From: Clostridia bacterium
GTDB lineage: Bacteria > Bacillota > Clostridia > Oscillospirales > Acutalibacteraceae
DNA length: 55,451 bases
Assembly (NCBI GenBank): GCA_017395425.1
Contig: JAFPUM010000020.1
Coordinates: forward strand, 1-55,451
Direction: 5' to 3'
Part shown: in pieces, positions 8,066 to 16,498 of the stretch
Layout of the letters: each line of letters opens with the position of its first letter
Position numbering within the stretch: position 1 is the stretch's first letter
The notes under the pieces: generated by a model
Told to the model about the DNA's origin: nothing
Database searches by the model: none
What the model saw: the letters and a program-made list of their open reading frames with translations, nothing else
Made by a program: the position numbers and the translations under genes

Positions 8066-8977
8066 ATGACCAGAAAAAACATCATGCTGATCGTCAATCC
8101 CTGCGCGGGACGCAGATGGGGCGAAAAGCATTCGGAATCGGTGGCGGAATGGTTTCGTGAGGGCGGTGCGGAATGCAGCCTGTATTTCACGAACAAGCGT
8201 GGCGACGGCACCGAGTTCGTCTGCCGGGACGGCGACCGCTTTGATATCATCGCCTGCATGGGCGGCGACGGCACCCTGAATGAAGTCATCAACGGTATGC
8301 TCAAAAGTCATCTGGACACCCCGCTGGGCTATATTCCCACCGGCAGTACCAATGATTTTGCCGCCAGTATGCAGCTCGCCAGTCAGCCGGAACAGGCTGT
8401 CAGAGACATTCTCGCCTGCCGCACCGAAGCCATCGACGCGGGACGCTTCACCGGCAAAGAGCGGAGTTATTTTGGCTATGTCGCCTCTTTCGGCGCGTTT
8501 ACGGCAACTTCCTACCGCACGCCGCAGCCCATGAAAAACCGCTGGGGACGTCTCTCCTACTTTCTCGAAGGCATCAGGGATTTAGGCGATATCCGCGCCG
8601 CGCATAAGGTTATCTACACCGACGGTCAGACCTTTGAGGGGGACTACCTCTTCGGGGCATTCAGCAATTCCCGCCGCATCGGCGGTCTGGTTCAATACAG
8701 TGAGAACGATGTAGACGTCAGCGACGAACAGCTCGAAATGCTGCTCATCAGAAAGCCGACCTGCCTTTCCGATCTGTATGCTATCCTGCACAGTCTCGCT
8801 CACAGCTCCTACGAGGGGAATCCCTATATCCACTTCTGCCGCTCGGACAGATTTGTGGTAGAATCCGATAGTGCTACCCAGTGGTCACTGGACGGAGAAT
8901 ACGCCGACAGCGAACGGGAAACGGTGATTTCCTGTATCAAGCATAAAATTAATTTTATCAGACCTGTATACGCATAA
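8066..8977 (+). CDS. Diacylglycerol kinase family lipid kinase
   Basis: This 303-residue protein has the DAGK catalytic fold motifs: an N-terminal strand ending NPCAG (residues 11-15), the nucleotide loop GGDGT (66-70) followed by LNEVINGM, and the PTGSTNDFA segment near 87-95. The C-terminal half is the beta-sandwich of the YegS/DgkB group. It probably phosphorylates diacylglycerol or a related lipid at the inner membrane face. The ATG at 8066 has AGGAGG nine bases upstream; an in-frame ATG 18 codons earlier has none. The gene is monocistronic, lying between the HATPase terminator and a convergent terminator shared with ktrA. Confidence 0.92.
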   Translation: MTRKNIMLIVNPCAGRRWGEKHSESVAEWFREGGAECSLYFTNKRGDGTEFVCRDGDRFDIIACMGGDGTLNEVINGMLKSHLDTPLGYIPTGSTNDFAASMQLASQPEQAVRDILACRTEAIDAGRFTGKERSYFGYVASFGAFTATSYRTPQPMKNRWGRLSYFLEGIRDLGDIRAAHKVIYTDGQTFEGDYLFGAFSNSRRIGGLVQYSENDVDVSDEQLEMLLIRKPTCLSDLYAILHSLAHSSYEGNPYIHFCRSDRFVVESDSATQWSLDGEYADSERETVISCIKHKINFIRPVYA

Positions 8978-9031
8978 AAAGCCCGCCGTTCCGATACCGT
9001 GGTTGTTTTCCACGATTCCCGAACGGCGGGC
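8976..9031. terminator. Bidirectional terminator between lipid kinase and ktrA
   Basis: Perfect 11-bp arms GCCCGCCGTTC (8981-8991) and GAACGGCGGGC (9021-9031) lie between convergent genes. The U-run is best on the minus strand (five A at 8976-8980). Confidence 0.8.
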
Positions 9032-9071
9032 ATTTCTGTCAAATCATCACTGTCCGCCCTATTATGGTTTC

Positions 9072-9716
9072 CTATATTCTGAAACACCGTTGAATATCAC
9101 GGATTTCTCCGATAGCAAACACAATGTCATCGGTCTGCATAACGGTATCAAAGGAAGGGATAAAAACCTCTCTTTTTCGTTTCACAGTCAGGATATTGAC
9201 TTTGTATTTTTTTCTCACGTCAATTTGTGAAAGCGTCTTGCCATACCATTCCTTCGGCACTTTCATTTCATAGATGGAATAATTGTTATCCAACTGAATA
9301 AAGTCCAGAATACTGTCCGACGCATATTTTGTCGCGATACGCAGTGCCATCTGTTTTTCGGGATAGACCACTTCATCGGCGCCGTTCCGGAGCAGAAATT
9401 TCATCTGCACATCATTTGTCGCACGGGAGATAATCTGTTTTGCGCCCAGCTCGCTGAGCAGCGAGGTGGTTTCCAGAGAGGACTGGAACAGACCGCCAAG
9501 CGCCACAATGCACACATCATAGTTATCTACACCGAGAGAACGCAAAAAATCTTCATTAGTACTGTCCCCGATTCTTGCATTGGTCACATAGGGCAGGATT
9601 TCATTGATACGATCCTCGTTGAGATCTACTGCCATAACCTCGCATCGAAGTTCCGCCATACGCTTTGCGATATGGCTTCCGAATTGTCCTACGCCGATAA
9701 TCAATACGGTTTTCAT
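9072..9716 (-). CDS. ktrA: Potassium uptake regulatory subunit (KtrA/TrkA family)
   Basis: This 214-residue cytoplasmic protein starts with a Rossmann RCK domain: GVGQFG at residues 8-13, then an acidic residue at the end of the second strand (VDL) that contacts the ribose of NAD or adenine nucleotides. A C-terminal RCK_C domain (about 135-214) ends the protein, as in KtrA/KtrC. These octameric rings gate the KtrB channel-like transporter in response to ATP/ADP, and in many Firmicutes to cyclic di-AMP bound by RCK_C. It lies 11 bases downstream of the ktrB-like gene in a two-gene operon that ends at the terminator at 8976-9031. Confidence 0.93.
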   Translation of the reverse strand: MKTVLIIGVGQFGSHIAKRMAELRCEVMAVDLNEDRINEILPYVTNARIGDSTNEDFLRSLGVDNYDVCIVALGGLFQSSLETTSLLSELGAKQIISRATNDVQMKFLLRNGADEVVYPEKQMALRIATKYASDSILDFIQLDNNYSIYEMKVPKEWYGKTLSQIDVRKKYKVNILTVKRKREVFIPSFDTVMQTDDIVFAIGEIRDIQRCFRI

Positions 9717-9727
9717 ACGATTTCTCC

Positions 9728-11071
9728 TTATCCAACGGAAATTTTATCAAGTGGAAGGCGTGAATGTTTACTGTCTGAGGACGGCAACGCCGCATAAATC
9801 ATGGTCAATCCTCCGACTCTGCCAAAGAACATCAGTATCATCAGAATCACACGGGACAGTGCCGACAGCTTGCTGGTAATGCCGAGTGTCAGCCCCACGG
9901 TGCCGATGGCGGAACCTGTTTCAAACAGGCACGTCAAAAGCGGCAAATGCTCGGTGCGGCTGATGATGATGCCGCTCGCAAAAAACAGTACAAGGTACAT
10001 AAAGAAGATTGCCCCCGCGTTGCGGACGGTTTCATCCGAGAGTCTTCTTTTGAAGCACTGGACGTCGTTCCGGCGGCTGAATACCGTGATCGCGGCAAGA
10101 AACAGCACCGCGAAGGTGGCGGTTTTCATTCCTCCCGCAGTAGAGCCGGGAGAACCGCCGATGAGCATCAGGATAATCATGATGGCTGTGCCGGATTCGT
10201 CCATGGCGGCAAGATCAGTGGTATTGAATCCCGCGGTTCTTGTGGTGACGGACTGAAACAGTGAATAGAGAAACCGGTCATGGAATCTGACGTCTGCATA
10301 TTCATAGAAGAAAAAATACAATGCCGGCAGAACAATCAGAATGGCAGACGTAAGTAATACGACTTTGCTTTGCAGCGAATATTTTTTGAAATGCTGCCGA
10401 TAGGTTCCCACATCGCTCCAGACCAGAAAGCCGATACCGCCAGTGATAATCAGCAGCATAATGATGACATTCAGATAGAGATTGGTGCGGTAGGACGTCA
10501 AGGACGAAAACGGCTCCCGTATTCCCAAGAGGTCGAATCCCGCATTGCAGAAAGCGGAAATACTGTGAAAAAGGGAATACCAGATTCCTTTCGGAAATCC
10601 AAAATCTTTAAGAAATACCGGCGCAAGCAAAACAGCTCCGATGAGTTCCATAATGGCGGACATTTTGAGGATAAAGCCCGTCAGCCGGACGATGCCGCCG
10701 ACCTGCGGCGCGGAGATCGATTCCTGCATGGTGCTTCGCTGCCACAAGCCGATTTTTTTCCCGGACACCATCATAATTGCCAGTCCGATGGTGATGACTC
10801 CCATTCCTCCGATCTGAATGAGCAGCAGAATGACCGTCTGTCCGAACAATGACCAATAGGTAGCGGTATCCTTCACCACAAGACCCGTCACACAGGTCGC
10901 GGAAACAGCGGTGAACATCGCGTCGGGAAAAGAAGTGACACACCGCTGACGCGAGGAAATCGGCAGCATCAGAAGAAGTGTCCCCAGAAGAATCAGCGAA
11001 AAGAAGCTCAGAATAATAATCTGGAATGAGTTAAGTTTCTTTTTGTTGATTCTGATATTTTTTAGATTCAT
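9728..11071 (-). CDS. ktrB: Potassium uptake membrane subunit (KtrB/TrkH family)
   Basis: This 447-residue integral membrane protein has the repeated M1-P-M2 layout of the TrkH/KtrB superfamily. The selectivity-loop glycines are visible in four pore loops, for example FNAGFDLLG and SPGSTAGGMKT. It is basic at the N-terminus, and the 447-residue length is typical of KtrB. With KtrA it forms a potassium (often sodium-dependent) uptake system of the plasma membrane. The promoter region has TATAAT about 40 bases before the ATG, but a matching -35 at normal spacing is not clear. No cyclic di-AMP riboswitch was seen upstream. Confidence 0.93.
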   Translation of the reverse strand: MNLKNIRINKKKLNSFQIIILSFFSLILLGTLLLMLPISSRQRCVTSFPDAMFTAVSATCVTGLVVKDTATYWSLFGQTVILLLIQIGGMGVITIGLAIMMVSGKKIGLWQRSTMQESISAPQVGGIVRLTGFILKMSAIMELIGAVLLAPVFLKDFGFPKGIWYSLFHSISAFCNAGFDLLGIREPFSSLTSYRTNLYLNVIIMLLIITGGIGFLVWSDVGTYRQHFKKYSLQSKVVLLTSAILIVLPALYFFFYEYADVRFHDRFLYSLFQSVTTRTAGFNTTDLAAMDESGTAIMIILMLIGGSPGSTAGGMKTATFAVLFLAAITVFSRRNDVQCFKRRLSDETVRNAGAIFFMYLVLFFASGIIISRTEHLPLLTCLFETGSAIGTVGLTLGITSKLSALSRVILMILMFFGRVGGLTMIYAALPSSDSKHSRLPLDKISVG

Positions 11072-11161
11072 TTCTACACCTCTGTCATAGAAAATATCAG
11101 CTTTATTATAGCACGAAAATCATACGGGTGCTGTTAAGATTATTTAAACAATGAAAAAATC

Positions 11162-11205
11162 AAAAAATTCCGCGTCGGATGATAGGCAAACTGCCATCCG
11201 ACGCG
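11162..11205 (-). terminator. Terminator downstream of membrane-anchored hydrolase
   Basis: Arms CGCGTCGGAT (11171-11180) and ATCCGACGCG (11196-11205) are perfect. The minus-strand stem is followed by GAA and six T. Confidence 0.75.
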
Positions 11206-11231
11206 GTAAACGGTAGGAACTAATCTAAACA

Positions 11232-11351
11232 CTAATCACTCATCACTATATTCCTTCTGCCAATGCGCGAGCCGTTGGTTGAACTGACCGGCGGCACCAG
11301 ATAGGCGCTGAGCCCCAGCGTCGTTGCGGGCAGCAGAATACTCCCCAGCAC
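11232..11351 (-). CDS. Possible 39-residue membrane peptide or truncated gene
   Basis: Directly after the hydrolase stop codon, a GTG at 11351 opens a 39-codon minus-strand frame with one hydrophobic segment (ILLPATTLGLSAYLVPPV) and a short polar tail. The hydrophobic stretch ending in prolines resembles the membrane anchor of secreted lipase-like proteins, so it could be the start of a decayed second hydrolase. No convincing ribosome binding site is present. Doubtful. Confidence 0.2.
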   Translation of the reverse strand: MLGSILLPATTLGLSAYLVPPVSSTNGSRIGRRNIVMSD

Positions 11352-11357
11352 ACTCCA

Positions 11358-12650
11358 TCAATATTCGTCCGCGAGGGCAAGATTGCCCGAATCTTTGAGA
11401 TAGTAATTGAAATATTCCAGCACCATCTCATTGACCGTCTGAATGCACTCTCTCGGGTCGCGTTTGCCGGTGCCGAACATGGCGGCAAGCGGCGGCGAAA
11501 CCAGCGGCAGGTCACAGAAATTCATGTGCGCCGCATCTTTCAAAGTCACTTCTCTCGCGTCCACACCGTGCTTGACCACATAGAAATTGATGTATTCATC
11601 GGTGTTGTGGTAATCCTTGGCTAAGTTGGTCAGCAAAAAATCGGAATTCACATCAAGCAGCGGCAGCGGATAGGGTTCTGTATTGAAGAGCAGCCGGTCG
11701 CCGTCACAGCCCACATAATCGCCCAGCACCGTGCCTTCCAGCACAATCACCGCGTCGATATCTTCGCGCTGACGTCCCACGGCTTCACAGGTCGCGCCGC
11801 CCAGCGAATGCCCGAACAAGCCGATATGCTCCGGGTCAATGCGCTCAAACGCTCCCTCTTCCCTCTTGGCAGCCTTCGCCAGAATGGTATCCAGCACAAA
11901 ATTCATGTCGCCCGTGCGCACGCTCATCCAGTCCTGATAAATCGCCAGCAGTTCCTGTGAGGACATGCCAATGGTGCCGCCCGTCGCCAGACGCATAAAT
12001 TCATTGTCAATCGTCGTGACATTCCCGTCCGTATCCTCGACGAAAATCGCATGATAGGGGTGTGCCACTGCTGCCACGACATAGCCGTGCGACGCAAGTT
12101 CGCGGCAGGTGGAATCGTTGCTTTCGATCATGGAAGCCGCGCCGTGCGAGAAAACCGCCAGCGGATACTGTCCGGCTGCTTCGGGATAATACATCTGCAC
12201 CGTGACCTTGCGTTTCTCACCCGTATCGGCATAGGTTTCCACGCGGCTTTCGTCCGTCCATGTATAGAGGGAAGTCTGCACGTTCAGATCGCCGGTCGGG
12301 ACAATAGCCTTATATTGCGGAAAGATAATCGCGGGCAGCATGACGGCGGTATACAGCAGACCGCTTCCTACGGCACGGAGCACCGAACCGCTCACCTTGA
12401 TATCGCGTTCACCCTTGACGCGCAGTGACACAAAGGAAAGCAATCCCAGCACCGTCAACGCAAGGATAATGCCCGCGTACCGCGAAAGACCTTCCAGCAC
12501 ACCGACGATCATCAGTACCGTCAGAACAGCCGCCAGTCCCAGACGTGCAATACCCTTCCAGCGAAGGTGCGTGCGCTTTTCCTTGATGTTCCACACGAGA
12601 AAGAACATTTCCAACGCGGCGAGTACCAGTAAAATGATGTTTGTGATCAT
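11358..12650 (-). CDS. Membrane-anchored alpha/beta hydrolase, PAF-acetylhydrolase-like
   Basis: This 430-residue protein has about four N-terminal membrane helices (residues 4-20, 33-52, 58-76 and 88-110). A C-terminal alpha/beta hydrolase domain, probably on the outer face, follows. An oxyanion loop FSHGAAS lies near 165, and the nucleophile elbow GHSLGG near residue 278 is preceded by HIGLF. The arrangement FSHG...CRELASHGYVV...DHP-like (here AHPYH) matches platelet-activating-factor acetylhydrolase and dienelactone hydrolase relatives. A late AAHMNFCD segment supplies a candidate catalytic His. Likely an esterase or lipase; the substrate is unknown. Its promoter is at 12677-12704. Confidence 0.85.
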   Translation of the reverse strand: MITNIILLVLAALEMFFLVWNIKEKRTHLRWKGIARLGLAAVLTVLMIVGVLEGLSRYAGIILALTVLGLLSFVSLRVKGERDIKVSGSVLRAVGSGLLYTAVMLPAIIFPQYKAIVPTGDLNVQTSLYTWTDESRVETYADTGEKRKVTVQMYYPEAAGQYPLAVFSHGAASMIESNDSTCRELASHGYVVAAVAHPYHAIFVEDTDGNVTTIDNEFMRLATGGTIGMSSQELLAIYQDWMSVRTGDMNFVLDTILAKAAKREEGAFERIDPEHIGLFGHSLGGATCEAVGRQREDIDAVIVLEGTVLGDYVGCDGDRLLFNTEPYPLPLLDVNSDFLLTNLAKDYHNTDEYINFYVVKHGVDAREVTLKDAAHMNFCDLPLVSPPLAAMFGTGKRDPRECIQTVNEMVLEYFNYYLKDSGNLALADEY

Positions 12651-12676
12651 AGCTATTAACCGTCCTTTCGCTTTTC

Positions 12677-12704
12677 AGTATAGCAGAACAAAAACAAAAT
12701 GCAA
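12677..12704 (-). promoter_or_regulatory. Promoter for membrane-anchored hydrolase
   Basis: On the minus strand TTGCAT (12704-12699) and TATACT (12682-12677) are separated by 16 bp, about 27 bases before the ATG. Confidence 0.6.
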
Positions 12705-12752
12705 CCCCCTGACGGATAACATACAGATACCGCGGATAAGATGCACAGGCAG

Positions 12753-12800
12753 CCTAAAAAGCCGCTCCCACCAACGCACTCAGCATCGAAGGGAGCGGCT
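12753..12800 (-). terminator. Terminator of the acidic unknown gene
   Basis: Arms AGCCGCTCCC (12760-12769) and GGGAGCGGCT (12791-12800) are perfect. The minus-strand stem ends in five T. Confidence 0.75.
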
Positions 12801-12813
12801 ATATGGGAAAAAA

Positions 12814-13293
12814 TTAAAACACAATATCCTTGTAGCCGATCTGATCGATCTGCTCATCAAGAAACGTCACTGCCACACCGTTGTCATCGAGGTCTTCACC
12901 GCCCCAGATGCGGCTGAACAGCAAGGCAATCCGCCGACCCTCGTCATGCACAAAGTCCTCCGGCACAACCATCATTTCGGGTGTGACTGCCTGCGCCATT
13001 GCCTCGGGCATGTCAATCTCCGGCCACCACGCGGCATTTTCCTCCGGGTCATCGGGACCGTAGCTGAAACGTTCCTCCTCGTTGTAATAGCGGAGCAGCG
13101 CTTCCAGCATGGGCTGTTCCAAGGACTGCCATTTTTTTATAAATTGGGAATACGACTGTTTTTGCGCTTCAGAGATAGGCTCGTCTTCTTCACACTGTAT
13201 TTCCAATGCTACTTGACAGGGCTTGCCGCCGAACATCAGCGTCGTGCTGCCCTGCCAGCCGAACTCGTCATAGGTCAGTTTGTCCCATATCAT
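12814..13293 (-). CDS. Acidic cytoplasmic protein, possibly DUF6985-like
   Basis: This 159-residue protein is rich in Asp and Glu, with no signal peptide or membrane segment. The ATG has AAGGAG nine bases upstream. The C-terminal pattern, an IALLFSRIW core followed by acidic residues, GVAV and a final IGYKDIVF, recalls small uncharacterised DUF6985-type proteins, some of which sit in toxin-immunity loci. That assignment is from memory and weak. It is flanked by its own terminator and, upstream, by a copy of the GC-rich intergenic repeat, so it appears to be a single-gene unit inserted between unrelated genes. Confidence 0.75.
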   Translation of the reverse strand: MIWDKLTYDEFGWQGSTTLMFGGKPCQVALEIQCEEDEPISEAQKQSYSQFIKKWQSLEQPMLEALLRYYNEEERFSYGPDDPEENAAWWPEIDMPEAMAQAVTPEMMVVPEDFVHDEGRRIALLFSRIWGGEDLDDNGVAVTFLDEQIDQIGYKDIVF

Positions 13294-13340
13294 GTTGCTT
13301 GTCTCCTTTTTTTGGAGGACTTGGTGCGGCTTGGTTTGGT

Positions 13341-13510
13341 AGGGGCGCTGAATGGAATTCGCCCTTTCCCGTTGATTGTCCGGGCTGGTTTCGCCCGGCA
13401 GGCTTACGCCTGCCTTGTGGGACGCCGTCCCACTCCCTGCAAGGGCTACTCGCCCTTGACCTCGGCAGGGAGCTCACCCCCTGCACCCCGCGCCGCTTTG
13501 CGGCTAATTG
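13341..13510 (-). repeat. GC-rich dispersed intergenic repeat, copy 1
   Basis: This block shares with 18833-19027 the end ATGGAATTCGCCCT, a GGCAGGCT-N-AGCCTGCC hairpin followed by TTGTGGGACGC, then ACTCCCTGC, GGGAGCTCACCCCCTG, ACCCCGCGCCGCT and GCGGCTAATTG, all in the same order. The two copies differ by substitutions and a central length change. No coding frame is conserved. It lies between ilvN and the acidic unknown gene and could act as a structured terminator or a MITE-like element. Confidence 0.8.
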
Positions 13511-13520
13511 GGCTTGATTT

Positions 13521-14012
13521 TCACTTCTTGGTCGTATTGGCGCCCAGCTCAATCGCACTGATACCGGTACGCACCAGTTCCTTGATACCGAACGGCTTGA
13601 GCAGCGAAATGAAATTTTCGGTGCGGGCGGTGGTATCGGTGAGTTCGAGCGTCAGAGACGTGGCGGTCACATCGATAATCCGGGCGCGCATAATCTCCGC
13701 CAAATCCATGATTTCGGGACGTGTCTTGGCGTTGCAGGAAACCTTGACCATCGTGAGTTCACGGGCGATATACGCGCCTTCTTCCAGCACCTTGACCTTA
13801 ATGGTGGGAATGAGCTTATTGAGCTGCTTTTCCACCTGCTCGATGCCGTTCTCATCGCAATCGGTCACAATGGTCATACGGGAAATGTCGGAATTTTCCG
13901 TCACACCCACCGCAAGAGATTCGATATTGAAGCCGCGCCGGGCAATGAGTCCCGACACCTTGGAGAGAACGCCATAGTGATTCTGTACCAGTACGGTGAT
14001 AATATATCTCAT
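13521..14012 (-). CDS. ilvN: Acetolactate synthase small (regulatory) subunit
   Basis: This 163-residue protein starts with an ACT domain (VLVQNHYGVLSKVSGLIARR, about residues 7-26, then GFNIESLAVG). A second domain of the small-subunit C-terminal type (about 80-160) follows. The length matches IlvN/IlvH of Firmicutes. It binds the catalytic subunit and confers valine feedback inhibition on the first common step of branched-chain amino acid synthesis. GAGGAGG lies 10 bases before the ATG, and the gene follows ilvB by 18 bases in the same transcript. Confidence 0.95.
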   Translation of the reverse strand: MRYIITVLVQNHYGVLSKVSGLIARRGFNIESLAVGVTENSDISRMTIVTDCDENGIEQVEKQLNKLIPTIKVKVLEEGAYIARELTMVKVSCNAKTRPEIMDLAEIMRARIIDVTATSLTLELTDTTARTENFISLLKPFGIKELVRTGISAIELGANTTKK

Positions 14013-14030
14013 AATGCAGCGTCCTCCTCT

Positions 14031-15668
14031 CTAGTCTTCCTGTCGCGACGGAATCTCCGCCGCCACCTTGCACACCAGCACATACGGCTGCTCGCTGGAA
14101 ATCATGCGCTCAATCGCGCCTTCCACGTCCGCGTCGTCGGAAATCGCCTCGGCGGGAATGTCATAGGACTGCGCCAGTCTGACAAAATCGGGCGAGCCGT
14201 CCAGCATAACCCCCGAATACCGTCCGCCGTAGAGCTTATCCTGCAACTCCCGCACCATGCCGAGACGGTTGTTCTCCATAATGACCACCTTGACCGCCAC
14301 GCCGTGCTGTTTGGCAGTGGCAAGCTCACACATCATCATCTGGAAGGAACCGTCGCCGCACACCGCGAACACCTGCCGGGCGGGCTTGGCAATCTTCGCT
14401 CCGATCGCCGCGCCGAGAGAATAGCCCATCGTCCCCAGACCGCCGGAGGTCAGGAACCGTCCGCCCCGGAAGTCGAAATTGTTGGCGGACCAAATCTGAT
14501 TCTCGCCCACGTCGGCAACCAGAATCGCCTTGCTGCGCTTGCTCACCATCTCGGAGAGCGTGCGCATGAAGTTGCGCGGATCCACCTGTCCGGGAATGCT
14601 GGCAAAGACCGGCGTATGCGCCGCCTTGCACTGCTGCAAATCATTCACCCATTTCGTGTGGTGCTGTTCCTCGCACTTTTCGGTGATGCTTTTCAGGACG
14701 TTCTTGATGTCACCGACGATGGGAATATCCGCCTTCATATTCTTGCCGATTTCGGCAGGGTCAATGTCGATGTGAATAATCTTGGCTTTATTGGCAATCT
14801 GATCCGGCTTGGACATGGCTCTGTCCCCCACGCGGGCGCCGCAGAGAATCACCAGGTCGGCTTGATGAATCGCGTAATTGGCGGAATAAATGCCGTGGGT
14901 GCCGAGCATTCCCATGTAAAGCGGATGCTCGGTGGGCATCATGCCCACACCCATCAGGGTGGATACCACCGGAATATCCAGCTTTTCCGCGAATTTCAGC
15001 AGTTCCCGCCGCGACTGCGCCGACACCACGCCACCGCCCGCGCAGATCACGGGAGACTTCGCCTGCGCGATCGCCTCTACGGCACGCTTGATTTGCAGCG
15101 TGTGACCGGTGGTACGCGGCTTGTAGCCGATGATGTCCACATGGTCGGGATAGACAAATTCGCCCTTGAATTCGCGTTCCAGCGTATCCTGCGGCAGATC
15201 AATCAGGACGGGTCCCGGTCTGCCGGTGGAGGCGATATGGAAGGCTTCTTTGAGAATGGTGGGAAGCTCCTGCGGGTCGGTCGCGAGATAGCTGTGCTTG
15301 GTGAAGGGCTCGCAGGCACCGGTGATGTCGGCTTCCTGGAAGACGTCGCGCCCCAGCAGGTCGGAACGCACCTGTCCCGTCAGCGCCACCATGGGGATAG
15401 AATCCATATAGGCAGTCGCCAATCCCGTGATGAGGTTGGTCGCGCCGGGTCCCGAAGTGGTACAGCAGACGCCCACCTTGCCCGACGCACGCGAATAACC
15501 GCTGGCAGCGTGACCGGCATTCTGCTCCTGCCGCACCAGCACATGACGGATACTGCCGTCGCAGATCAGCGCGTCATAAAACGGGGCGATGGTCGCGCCC
15601 GGGTATCCGAAAATAACAGAAACACCCTCTTTTTTGAGGCATTCCAGAACAATCTGGGCTCCTGTCAT
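14031..15668 (-). CDS. ilvB: Acetolactate synthase large (catalytic) subunit
   Basis: This 545-residue thiamine-diphosphate enzyme condenses pyruvate (or pyruvate plus 2-oxobutyrate) to acetohydroxy acids. The N-terminal FGYPGATIAPFYD loop and the catalytic Glu within RQEQNAGHAASGY (about residues 47-59) are present. The ThDP-Mg motif GDGSFQMMMCELATA...ENN is seen in the last third. The start at 15668 (MTGAQIVLEC) is supported by AAGGAG 11 bases upstream; upstream in-frame TTG codons lack a site. ilvN follows. The promoter at 15734-15762 is overlapped by an inverted repeat, suggesting transcriptional control rather than a T-box, since the leader is only about 60 bases. Confidence 0.96.
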   Translation of the reverse strand: MTGAQIVLECLKKEGVSVIFGYPGATIAPFYDALICDGSIRHVLVRQEQNAGHAASGYSRASGKVGVCCTTSGPGATNLITGLATAYMDSIPMVALTGQVRSDLLGRDVFQEADITGACEPFTKHSYLATDPQELPTILKEAFHIASTGRPGPVLIDLPQDTLEREFKGEFVYPDHVDIIGYKPRTTGHTLQIKRAVEAIAQAKSPVICAGGGVVSAQSRRELLKFAEKLDIPVVSTLMGVGMMPTEHPLYMGMLGTHGIYSANYAIHQADLVILCGARVGDRAMSKPDQIANKAKIIHIDIDPAEIGKNMKADIPIVGDIKNVLKSITEKCEEQHHTKWVNDLQQCKAAHTPVFASIPGQVDPRNFMRTLSEMVSKRSKAILVADVGENQIWSANNFDFRGGRFLTSGGLGTMGYSLGAAIGAKIAKPARQVFAVCGDGSFQMMMCELATAKQHGVAVKVVIMENNRLGMVRELQDKLYGGRYSGVMLDGSPDFVRLAQSYDIPAEAISDDADVEGAIERMISSEQPYVLVCKVAAEIPSRQED

Positions 15669-15708
15669 ACATTTATCAGCTCCTTGGCTTGTTGATGCCA
15701 ACAAAAAT

Positions 15709-15755
15709 TCCGTACTGCATGTACATAATTAAGATTATATACAAAACAGTACGGA
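15709..15755 (-). promoter_or_regulatory. Inverted repeat spanning ilvB promoter
   Basis: TCCGTACTG (15709-15717) and CAGTACGGA (15747-15755) are perfect 9-bp complements that flank the -10 box. Only one arm would be transcribed, so this is more likely a DNA operator pair than an RNA hairpin. A second small palindrome, TTGTTG-GCAT-CAACAA on the minus strand, lies at about 15688-15704 in the leader. Confidence 0.5.
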
Positions 15756-15762
15756 TTTGCAA
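15734..15762 (-). promoter_or_regulatory. Promoter of ilvBN
   Basis: On the minus strand TTGCAA (15762-15757) and TATAAT (15739-15734) are separated by 17 bp. Confidence 0.75.
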
Positions 15763-15796
15763 GACATTTTGGCTATATTAACAATTTGTTATTCTT

Positions 15797-16498
15797 TCAT
15801 TCTCTCACGGAAGCCTGCGGAAACGACGACAGAAGGATTTCCGCTGCCTGCTCCGGCGTGTCCGCGAGAAATTCGGCGCCTGCTTTCAAAAGTTCTTCCC
15901 GGCTTCCGAATCCGTAGGTAACCCCCATCGCCCGCACACCGGTTTTCACCGCGCCTTCCATGTCATAGAAGCGGTCGCCGATCATAAACACGCGATCCTT
16001 CTCCACCGGTTTGCCCCCGTGGAACTGTTCCGCGAGTTGACGGCAAACCTCGTTAATCAATTCCACCTTGTCGCTGCGGCTGCCGTCCAGATTGGCGCCG
16101 CACACAATATCAAAATACGGCGCCAGCCCGGAAAAGTTGAGAATCTTCTCCGCCATGACCTGCGGCTTGGTGGTCGCCAGACAGATAACGCAGCCGTTCT
16201 CACGGAGCTGCCGTATCGCTCTGTCAATGCCGTCATACATCTTCACCTGATAGATACCCTCGGCGGAATAGCGGTCACGGTAAATCTTCACCGCTTCCGT
16301 TACCTGCTCGCCTTCCAGACCGAAGAAATCATGGAAGCTGAGGTAGAGAGACGGTCCCATGATCTTGTCCAATTCCCGGTCGTCCTTCACATAAATGCCG
16401 AAATGCGACAGCGCCTCGCGGTAACAGCTTTTGATGCCTTGGGAAGAATCAAAAATTGTTCCATCCAGATCAAACAGCGCGTATGGCTTGCGGTTCAT
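15797..16498 (-). CDS. HAD family hydrolase, phosphoglycolate-phosphatase-like
   Basis: This 233-residue protein has HAD motif I (FDLDGTIFDS near residues 7-16, with the nucleophile Asp), a helical cap, motif II Thr in CLATTK (about 107-112), motif III Lys and motif IV GDRFYDMEGA (about 173-182). This layout matches the Gph/PpaX group acting on small phosphate esters. The ATG at 16498 overlaps the stop of the upstream thioesterase gene (ATGA), and GGGGGAG lies six bases upstream. The six-base upstream ATG has no room for a site. It is the last gene of the truB-ribF group. The substrate is not determined. Confidence 0.9.
   Translation of the reverse strand: MNRKPYALFDLDGTIFDSSQGIKSCYREALSHFGIYVKDDRELDKIMGPSLYLSFHDFFGLEGEQVTEAVKIYRDRYSAEGIYQVKMYDGIDRAIRQLRENGCVICLATTKPQVMAEKILNFSGLAPYFDIVCGANLDGSRSDKVELINEVCRQLAEQFHGGKPVEKDRVFMIGDRFYDMEGAVKTGVRAMGVTYGFGSREELLKAGAEFLADTPEQAAEILLSSFPQASVRE

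Noticed and set aside
11072-11165. Cyclic di-AMP (ydaO) riboswitch ahead of ktrB
   Set aside because: Too short a gap for the aptamer and no matching motifs.
12340-15695. Long plus-strand frames antisense to the membrane hydrolase, ilvN and ilvB
   Set aside because: They are shadows of high-GC third positions in genuine minus-strand genes with clear motifs.
15669-15796. T-box riboswitch ahead of ilvB
   Set aside because: The leader after the promoter is only about 60 bases and lacks the T-box sequence AGGGUGG and a specifier stem.
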